Below are positions 55,683-64,000 of a DNA stretch of 64,000 bases, one piece after another. The stretch spans positions 24,610,366-24,674,365 of the forward strand of contig OZ023181.1 of the NCBI GenBank assembly GCA_963995505.1, written 5' to 3'. Within the stretch, counting starts at the first letter, position 1. Each line of letters starts with the position of its first letter. A program made the position numbers and the translations under genes. Under the pieces are notes generated by a model, which saw only the letters and a list, made by a program, of their open reading frames with translations, had not been told where the DNA came from and made no database searches. The stretch comes from Hypericum androsaemum. Its lineage: Eukaryota; Streptophyta; Magnoliopsida; Malpighiales; Hypericaceae.

Positions 55683-56669
55683 GGACCACGGATGGAGTTA
55701 GAATATTTGAAGAGTGGCAGTAATATAATTTTTTTTTAAAGTTCAACGTTTATAGTTACAACATTTATAATTGTCCTATACGATTACTCATGCGTTGAAA
55801 TCGCTCCATACTAGCTACATTGTCAATATAATCAAATACGTTTTTCTCGATATATGTAAAATCAGGTAGCAATTGATCTCCCATTTTGTTGCGAAGACGA
55901 TTCTTCAAAATATTCATGGCAGAAAAAAGAAGACAATTTCACCGATATTAATACAGCAAAATCGAAAACATAAATTGTTTGAACATCACAGACTCACAGT
56001 AACAGAGAGATGAGAGAATATATGAAATAATGTTAAAAATGTGATATACATACACACGACAAAGCCTACCATCATCGCCCAATATGTTCGGTATCGGATA
56101 GGAAATAAAGTTCTAACCAATTATGAATTTGAGACAAAACTTAACAACTAATCCAAACCCTAACCTAATGGAAATAATGCAAACAATAGGGATATATATC
56201 ATATACGTGACCCTTTAATCAAAGAAAGAAGAAAATGTAACTCATGCTATTCCAAGTTGACCCCCAAACGCGTTCTAGTCTGCTTTGGGTTGGATGTTCT
56301 GTTTCTTTCTTTTTTATTTTTTTGAGGGAGCTCTAGAGTTGGTTCCTTATATGAGGAGGAATTGCAATTCAAAATATAACATTGGTGATTCTATTCAGAA
56401 AGAGAATAGAACTCTTTTGCATATGGTCAAATTCTATTCGAACTCATAAATTGTTGACATTTGGAATATACAATTTCTTGGGCCCGACTAGCATATGATA
56501 AGTCGGTAATGGATCATTCTAGTTTCAATTTTTAGATTGATTAATTTTTTAATGGGTCAATTTTTAATTTTAGTAAGGACATGTATTAAAAAATATACCT
56601 AATTATCAAAAAAAAAAAATTAAGTGGGGCAATTGACCCAGCAACGTCCCTCCTCCCTCCGCGCCCCTG
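55683..56669 (-). mobile_element. hAT transposon relic
   Basis: The right end, ccgcgcccctg, read on the minus strand gives caggggcgcgg. The left end, taggaccacggatggag, is a diverged inverted match. Such CAGGGGCGG-like ends are usual in plant hAT elements related to TTF-type zinc-finger transposases. A transposase C-terminal fragment inside confirms the class. I found no clean 8-bp target duplication, so the boundaries are approximate. Confidence 0.65.
55765..55917 (-). pseudogene. C-terminal fragment of an hAT transposase
   Basis: 50 residues on the minus strand begin MNILKNRLRNKMGDQLLPDF and end FQRMSNRIGQL followed by TAA. This matches the closing segment of the hAT dimerisation domain (FSAMNIVKNRLRNRMGD ... 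RGQL-stop). The next upstream codons read FSA in frame. Before that the frame is lost and the rest of the transposase is deleted. Confidence 0.85.
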
Positions 56670-57934
56670 TACATGACGGTTTTTTTTTCAGTGATAAAAT
56701 ACTAATCGTAGATTTAATATTCTTATCTCGTTCAAAGATAGTAACTAGGAACTCTTTTCATGTTAAGAGTTTATTTATGCGGTATAAACACTAATCGTTC
56801 TTTCTCTATTACAGTTTTTTCAGAGAATTTTACTTAGCATGGTTTTAACGATGTTGAGATCGTAATTCCGTACCAACGGCAACGGCACGGGAGAATTCAA
56901 TACCACATTTTTCTATATATTGTTGTACTTGTAGATATGTTCGACCAATTCATTTATGTGGCTTGATCAAATATATTTTTTAATATAGAAGCCAAAAGTT
57001 CTTATAATTAGTGGCGTATCCAGAATCTTATAGCTGTATGTACTTAATTCTTTATTACTAATTAATTTTTGATATATACACGCCCACAACATCTTGACTC
57101 AATGCAAAAATTTATTCTAATTTATTCTACCGGCAGATCAAAGATCAATCATGAATACGGCTTAAAATAACAGATCAGTCGTAATGAAGATATTTTTGTT
57201 TCATTACATGAATCGAATAGAATGGAAATGATGACTCCGTATCTGATCAATTTTACTTTAACTTTTAAAAAAGAGTCCAAACTTCAGTCTAATATATAAG
57301 TGATCAAAAGAAACCTACAAAATCAAAGGAAGTCAACAATTCAGTCCTTCAGTCTCTCTTGGAAATTCCATAATTACACTTTTATATAGGTGGAAACGCT
57401 ATCCATTATAAAAACCCGACTTACTCGTTAAAGATCATATGAAAATTGAACAAGCCCCTATAAGTAAGATCTGTTTGTATGACATTGTGTTGAAAATTTT
57501 ATATCATATTGTAAAATTGTCACTCTTATTTTATTATATTATTACCATTTAGATAATGAGATTGTCACAATGATTTTGGTGTTATTATTGGATTTATTTA
57601 TAAACCTATTATTTTAACATTTATGTTAAATTTTAAATTTTGAACATGATATCAAAACCACGACTCATTAATTCTTGCACAACACTTTATTCATTGTATG
57701 TTGACTATGTTAAAAACCAAATTGACGTGACGTTCTCATAAAATATAACAACTTTATTGATAAACGTGAAATATTATTATTGTTTATAAAAATTAAAAAT
57801 CTGAACCGTATCATCTTAATATTTTATCCTCTTGATACTTATCCCTTTATTGCGATTTGTGCTGATTCCTCCAGTTTCCAAAGCACCACAGGTAAACATC
57901 CAAGCTGATTCCATGCAACTTGCTTCTTAAAATT
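56670..57934. other. intergenic DNA upstream of the bHLH gene
   Basis: No gene was recognised. Confidence 0.5.
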
Positions 57935-57944
57935 TATATAAATA
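57935..57944 (+). promoter_or_regulatory. TATA box of the bHLH gene
   Basis: tatataaata lies about 100 bp upstream of the ATG at 58042, with no intervening ATG in the same frame. Confidence 0.5.
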
Positions 57945-58041
57945 GCAAGACATGAAGATCCATGCAAATAATAAGCTCTCCTTCACCATCTCCACAACAA
58001 CAATACCCTTTTCCTAGATTGGAAATTACCCTTTATTAGTA

Positions 58042-60732
58042 ATGAACCTTGGCAAAGGTAAAGCCCCGGAATCCATTCATGGTTCCTCTGATAGTGAGAT
58101 GCTTGAAAATGAGACACCATTATCATCAAGGGACCATAATTCCTTGGAATTAATGGGGGCTGGCCCAAGTAGCCCTTTGCCTAGAATGAGCAGCTTCCAA
58201 TATATCTTTGATGGTCTACCGGACTTGCATCAGCAAATTCTAGGCGCCGGAAGTAGTAGCTTTGATCAGCCTCCTCCTCCTCCGGCCTCCGGTGAACTCA
58301 CGAAGGGAGAACAAAGTCATCAAAGTAGACAAACCTTCGGTGAGAAAGCTCTTCGAAGGTGTCTTAGTGAAGTAAGTAAACAAAATTTCCGATAGATCAT
58401 ACGCAAGCAGGTTAATGAAGCTTCTTGTCGAAAGTTCAACTTGTTAGGATTTGTACCAAATGTGTTAAAACTCTTTTTTTCGTTGGACTGTATTTTTCAT
58501 ATCTTGATCGTGTTGGCTTCATATATTTTTCTCAAACTTGTATATATAATCATAATATTATATACATTCTTAAGAAGTTTCAAAATTGAGAAAAATACTA
58601 TGCATTACATTAAAGAAGACAATTAAATCAATTGTCCCACCTAACTTGAATTTGGATTAATTGGTACTGTGATCCGATTACCAGATATTTTAGAAAAAAA
58701 TGATTAAATACGATAGGACGATAGTTTTTATTTAAAACAATTAATATATGTGACCGAATTTGGATTGAGCCAGAAAAGGATAATTGAACTTGCACATATG
58801 CTTTCATGGAGTAACAAATTCTGTGGGCCAAGTTTTGGCCTAATCTTGTATAAATACTCCGGCATTGCTTAATATAAGTTTAACTATCAAAAGAAATAGA
58901 TTAAATTGGTTTAATCAATTTCCTAAGAGGCGGAGATATAAAAGAGAATATTTGGGAATATACTAGGGAGGGATCATGATCCTATTCGTCTTGCATATAA
59001 TTTTTTTTTAAAATTAAGAAAAAAGCTCAGGTGTCATTATATTTCTGGAATCAATGTGGCAGGAAATTGTTGATGAGGTATCGGGTCGGAAGAGGAGAAG
59101 GCAACATGATGATGATGATCATCATCCGTCCCAAAAAAGAACACGTTCAGCCGAAATTCATAACAAGTGCGAAAAGGTTAACCATTTCTCCAAAATATAG
59201 TGATCCTTAAAAAATATAATTGTGATGCAAATCTGTTACATAAGCAAATTTCTTTCATTCGTTCCTTCTAGTGTATATATATATATAATTTGCTATTTCA
59301 TTAGTATTTGCAGGCACTGATCTTAAGATATTTATGGGTCCTTTATTAAATTTGGTCTTATTTAGTGTATTTAATTTGCGGGTTTTTTAATTGGACAGAA
59401 GCGGCGAGAACGGCTCAGAGAGAGAGTGAACACTCTCAAAGAACTGATTCCCCAGTGTGACAAGGTATCTTTTTTTGTCCTTTGATCTTTTTTTCCGATA
59501 AGTTTTTGTCGTTTTCACTTAAAATTTTGCTTCTTTCCTTTATGAGCTAATTGTACTGTATGGATAGATAAAAGGTTATTCATAAAAAAAGAAGAAGATA
59601 AAAGGTTGGATATCATTATTCATAAAAATATGTATAAATGTCGGTGGCGATCAGCTAAACAATGAATGTAAAAAAATTCCCATACACAATGTGAGTAATG
59701 TTAGGGTTGTCAATTAACTAGCAAAACTTTCAGATTACCAAAAAAAAAAATCCTAAACTTAAAAGTGAGGTAGTGAAAAAGTGAACTATATAAAATCGAT
59801 TATAACTTGAAGAAAATCTTAGAATATAAATCAATTATAAGTTGAAGAATTATATCGTGTTGTGATAGCCATAAAAAATTTCAGCAGGACAGAGCTTCGG
59901 TGCTGGAAGATGCCATAGAGTACCTTAAAGCCTTGAAGCTTCAAGTACAAGTAATAACTCCATTACTCTTCCTATATCTTTAACTTCCATTTAATTGGGT
60001 AGTTAGTTATACTGCAATTTTGCAGCATTTCTGAAGACACCTCAGTGCTGCACTATAATGCATTGGATCAATTGCACTTGATCTAGCTTTTATAAACATA
60101 ACTCCTGTTGTACATATTGACAGGTGTGGTCCGCGGCAAGAGCCGGGTTGTTTCAAGCACAATATGCACCCCCTGCAGGAATTTCAAGCTCACAAGTTGC
60201 GTTTCCTACTTTTGTACCCGTGCGGCCGACAGCTCAAGCGATCCCAATGGCCGGTCTCTGTCGTACTACAGCTTTTCCGGTGATGCCATTTGCCCCTGCA
60301 TATTGTTATCCTTCGTTACCCGCGGCAACTACCGGAGGGTGGCATCTGAATCCTGCAGACTTCCCTGCTGCTGCAAATTTCCAAGCACCATACTTCCCTT
60401 CAGAACCTATTTCAGCAGCCCCAATAGCCGCATTGCCTTTGCTGACAACATCGGATGCCTCTTCCAGTGTCTCTACCATATTCAACTACTCGTTGAACCG
60501 AGGAGAGTCGAGCTCTCGGACCACTGTAAACAGCCGCAACGATTCCCAACAAGTGATCTCCTCAAGTCAGGTCCACATTCATCCTACCATCCTCAAGCCC
60601 CGCACAATTGACAATCTTTTACTTTCCAATCTTAACGAATTCCGACTGTCAAGATACTTGTCGTGTTGAATATTGCAGGATCAAACAGGAGTTCCTCAAA
60701 CGCAAGCACTGCAATTTGCGTGGTCTCGTTAA
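58042..60732 (+). CDS. divergent PIF-type bHLH transcription factor
   Basis: Proposed exons are 58042-58371, 59063-59176, 59399-59464, 59885-59950, 60124-60570 and 60679-60732, giving 358 aa. The exon pattern in the bHLH (two 66-bp exons) and LEDAIEYLKALKLQVQ match the PIF/SPATULA subgroup. The basic region, AEIHNKCEKKRRERL, keeps H143, E147 and R151, so G-box/E-box binding is predicted. It is preceded by a basic patch, GRKRRRQ, likely a nuclear signal. The N-terminal 110 residues are rich in Ser and Pro, and I see no clear phytochrome-binding APB motif. The last intron (60571-60678) is uncertain: without splicing the frame continues to a TGA at 60669 instead of ending FAWSR. It may be a PIF-like paralogue with reduced light control. 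Confidence 0.8.
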
Positions 60733-61390
60733 ACGAAGCGTAGTGCTTTAGCTCTAATGTTCATATCCCCTTTAGTCCCAATTCACCTGTACGGGGTTGA
60801 ACGACCACTGCTAAATCCCAATTCACCTGTACCAGTCTCTCTTTTTTTTTTCCGGCAAGTAGATGTTTCTTCCAGGTTTGAACTCTGCCCCCAGAAAACA
60901 AACCCATATTTCCGTATGTTCTTTTACTACTACTCGAGTCAGGCCTCAAACGCTCAGGTATAGAGCTAACAACGGGATCCCTACACAGTAACAGGCTAGG
61001 ATAAGAGCTATGTCTAAGCCTGCAAAACAAACTTGTAGCCACAACATTGTCAGCAGCAGTAGAACACACCAGCAACCAACGCGAACGGGGAGGACAACAT
61101 CCCGAAACTGTCATGGACCACGACGAGAAACGAAAGCAGTCGAGAGAACAGATCATGATGATGAAAGTGTATGGACAATCTGCTAAACCTATGAATAGAA
61201 TACCACGTCAAAGAAAGCAGGTATGATCCAGTTACATTCATATAGGCAAAGACTGTTCTGCAAAGTTTTACATGACTATAAATAAAATTACATATAACCT
61301 ACACAAGAGCACATTTTACCAGGTCATAAAACATCTCAACCATTTTTGATTGCCATCTAGCTGTTTATGCTTCAATCCGCACACTCAGAC
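60733..61390. other. 3' flanks of two convergent genes
   Basis: Probably the 3' UTRs of the bHLH gene (plus) and the DUF1218 gene (minus). Nothing else was recognised. Confidence 0.5.
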
Positions 61391-62303
61391 TCAGGGCTTG
61401 TGATTGGCACCAACCGGCTTTTGTCCCGGCGGGTAATCAGAAGCGGTCATGTCAACACCTTCAGCTTCAGCTTCACTACGGTGCTTCTGCCAGCCACCGG
61501 TGTCGGCCCTCGAGTGAGCCCAATAGTAAAGGATGGAACATAGCAGCGACAACAACGTGAGAGCAGCTCCTGCAGCAAACACGCCTCTCCGGAGAGTGGA
61601 GCACGAAAGATGGTCCATGTTAAAGTATCCTCTGTACTTGGTGTGATATGCATTCCGTCCTGATCCAGCTAAGAGGCATGCTTCAGCTCCCAAAAACATC
61701 ACCCTGCACCAATACACCCCAACAACCATTAACCAAAACGAAGAAAAATCACAGAATGGACTTTCTTTCTACCTAATTCCCAACACTTGGTCCCACCCTA
61801 ACCACACACAACGGCCAAGAGTGTAATTTATTATTATCACAAATTAATTAGCCAAAAGTTATTAAAAAAAAAAGAAAATACCAGGAGAAGACGAAGGAGG
61901 TGATGGCGAGGGTGTAGGAGGTGGTCCCGGAGACGAGGCCCTTCCCGAAGCAGAGGCAGCGTGTGGCTGCGTTCATCACCACCTGGCTCAGCAGAAGCAG
62001 CCCAAAAGCCGACAGTCCGTACACCGCCGACGCGTCCGTCGTGTACACGCAGTAGGTCCTCTCGTCGTACTTGTCCGGCACCACCTTCGCCTTTTTTTAT
62101 TAATTTCCCAAAACCAGACCAGACCAGACCAGACAAAAAAAAGGCAAATTAATAAAACAAAACGAAGAGAGAGAGAGAGAGAGTCAGAGGGGGAGGTTAG
62201 GGAGGGGTACGGTGCTACGGCGTCGTTCGGCGCCGACGGCGAGGACGAAGGCGATGAGGTGGAGTGAAGTGATGGCGGCTATCACCGGCACCGACACAGC
62301 CAT
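61391..62303 (-). CDS. DUF1218 four-TM protein (modifying-wall-lignin family)
   Basis: Three exons, 62303-62211, 62090-61882 and 61703-61391, give 204 aa. It starts MAVSVPVIAAITSLHLIAF (a first hydrophobic segment or signal anchor). Next come the family block DKYDERTYCVYTTDASAVYG, a second TM (LSAFGLLLLSQVV), CLCFGKGL, a third TM (YTLAITSFVFSWVMFLGAE) and a fourth TM (GVFAAGAALTLLSLLCSILYYW), and it ends with a polar tail. The Cys pairs of the loops are kept. Arabidopsis relatives MWL-1/2 affect lignin and others affect leaf symmetry. They are thought to sit in the ER or plasma membrane. Exon 2 begins with AK after an aaaaaaag acceptor, which is weak but phase-correct. Intron 1 contains a (ga)n tract. 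Confidence 0.88.
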
Positions 62304-63479
62304 ATCTCTTTTGCTTCTTTGTTTGTTTCCTTCTTTTTGGCTTTTAGGGTAATAATGTCAATAAGTTGTGTTTTGAGGAAGTGGAATTTCGCGGGCTCAC
62401 TTTACTACTACTTTTGCTTTTTTCTGCTCCTAATCAGTTTCTTTCTCTGACTTGTGTCTTAATACCGCCGATTTCGGTCCTGTCCTTTCCCATACTTTGT
62501 TTTGTTTAATTACTTTTTTTTTATAGGATTTGTGAGTATGCGATTAATTAAATTGCAATGAAGCGTATAATAATAGCAACAACTTGATTTTTTTTTAAAT
62601 AAAGTAATAGCGACAACATGATTGCACCGAGTATTTAAAGTATTTAAACACGAAAAGGTACAACCAGCTGGCCTATTTTGAGGCGGGCCCCAGCTTTCAC
62701 CAAGTATGCGCTTGTCGAAAAGTTGCTGGGGCTTCTCCTTTTTGGCAATGGATAAGGCCCACCCCTCCTTTCTACTGGTGGGCCTTTTCATCTCTATTTA
62801 TCTATGGGCTGAGCCCAAAACGACCAACGAGTCCATGGCCAATGCAACGACCCCAAGATACTGGTTAATGAGGAATTTTTGTTTGTGCCAACAAACACTT
62901 AGATCAATAAATATAATTATTATTAACTATTAAAAAAATTACAGTATTACATATTTGTTGAGAAAAATTTAAAACCTTTCAAATACCCCATCTGTCTCAA
63001 ACTTGAATGACCAGTTCAGTGGTCGTCCAAAGTGGATAAAAAAAATTGGTGCAAAGACTAAAAAGACTTCAACTACGCTATAAAAGGACTCTTCTGATCA
63101 ATAAGTCGATCTTTTTTATAAGAAAAGGTTCCATTAAAGGATGCAGGTAAACCTCTACAGGATAACATTCCTATATAATTCCTCACAAAAGAGTAACAAG
63201 TCGCCAAAGAACATGTAGCCTAGCGGCACAAGATGTTGTAAATTTCAAGGAGTTCCAATGTTCAAGCCTTGGTGTGGTGTAAAAACCCAACGTACAAGTT
63301 ACACATACTATTTAACCAGCACGAATTTCATATAAAAACAAGGCATCTGACTTATTTCCCAGAAAGGCGCCTTATACGAAGAGGAACCAATAAACAAGAG
63401 TCCACAGAATAGACACTATATAGTAAGGCACCACATAGTAAGGCATGTGTGGAGCATGTAAAAAATGGCTGATAAGTGA
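62304..63479. other. intergenic DNA; weak tRNA-like scrap
   Basis: No gene was recognised. About 63210-63280 has an A-box-like tagcctagcgg and a B-box-like gttcaagcc spaced as in tRNA-derived SINEs, but the match is poor. Confidence 0.4.
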
Positions 63480-63857
63480 AAACTCTAATGCAGAATCCTA
63501 CAAAAAGGTCACCTAACACGATATACAACCCGATCATCAGATGCACAGGAACCACATGTGCAATGTCGTCTCTTATCTCCCAATGGAGTATGCAGAGAAT
63601 GATATGTCAAAAATCAAGCATCAAGGTCTTTTAGCGTTGGCCCTGTGGGTATTCTGTAAATTGGATACCTAGAAGAAAATGAAAGTCAAGTTCCATATCT
63701 TACTAAAATAAAAAAGTTCCATAATAGTAAGGCATAGTTCAACGAAATTGAACACTTTAAATGATGAGTACCAGGCCACTGAAATCCAACTTGAAGGAAG
63801 TAAGTCACAACTTCTAAGAGTTTTCAATGCAGAAATTCGAGAAGCAAGATCAGTTAT
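63480..63857 (-). pseudogene. DUF789-family gene, partial, with in-frame stop
   Basis: A minus-strand exon (63857-63772) reads [30 protein letters not shown] across a GT donor into the next exon (from 63668), which gives PIYRIPTGPTLKDLDA. This pair is the signature of plant DUF789 proteins. The next codon, Cys in the family, is TGA here (63614-63616). The frame then continues FLTYHSLHTPLGD, still family-like, before fading. Expected downstream blocks are hard to see and only a scrap resembling SSYKAPFW appears near 63380. Upstream exons lie beyond the window. The function of the family is unknown. A pseudogene is the simplest reading. A sequencing or assembly error at one base is the main alternative. 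Confidence 0.65.
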
Positions 63858-64000
63858 CTGCAACAAATAAAATTGTCAATAAAAAAACAAGGTAGAAACA
63901 TTAGGCGAGTATAATGCAAGCACATCATTGATGTGATTCTTTCCATATAAAAACAATCAAAGATACGGGTTCACGGCATTATCAGCTAGAGTCTGCACCT

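Noticed and set aside
1..64000. CRISPR arrays, bacterial operons, ribosomal RNA genes, organelle-genome inserts
   Set aside because: No regularly spaced short repeats, no rRNA motifs and no long organelle-type coding blocks were seen. Everything fits plant nuclear DNA.

Overview
The window is plant nuclear DNA, most likely from a woody eudicot. The evidence is short-exon genes with GT-AG introns, plant-specific families (Aux/IAA, PIF-type bHLH, DUF1218, DUF789, LRR-RLK of the ZAR1 type, a TPS-a terpene synthase relic), AT-rich intergenic DNA and typical plant transposons. I cannot name the species. A rosid, perhaps in the Myrtales, is only a guess. Nothing bacterial, organellar or viral was seen.

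Layout. Positions 1-14.1 kb are repeat territory: a decayed LTR-retroelement-like tract, a terpene synthase pseudogene without its 5' exons, a solo LTR, a long-inverted-repeat Mutator-like (MULE) element and a pogo/Emigrant-like MITE. From 14.2 to 37.6 kb is the gene-rich core: a PB1-domain protein (+), the Elongator subunit ELP2 (-, 10 exons), an organelle-targeted alpha/beta hydrolase (+, 9 exons) head-to-head with ELP2, a non-canonical Aux/IAA of the IAA32/34 type (+) and a ZAR1-like LRR receptor kinase (-). From 38.9 to 43.5 kb there is a second, larger MULE and a tandemly duplicated hAT element. A CinA-like/nucleotidyltransferase fusion gene (+, 12 exons) and a small membrane peptide (-) follow. 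From 49.2 to 57 kb there is a defective Ty1-copia element with both LTRs and an hAT transposase relic. The right end holds a PIF-like bHLH (+), a DUF1218 four-TM protein (-) and the start of a DUF789 gene (-) that carries an in-frame stop.

The genes do not form one pathway. Several are regulators (auxin, light/bHLH, Elongator, receptor kinase). The most distinctive feature is transposon architecture. A perfect 9-bp-TSD MULE lies nested inside a perfect 8-bp-TSD hAT element, and the outer insertion ends one base from the TATA box and 58 bp from the start codon of the Aux/IAA gene. A MULE family with up to about 0.5-kb inverted arms carries a conserved ACGT-core hairpin next to its termini. All exon joins were deduced by hand from splice sites, reading phase and family conservation.
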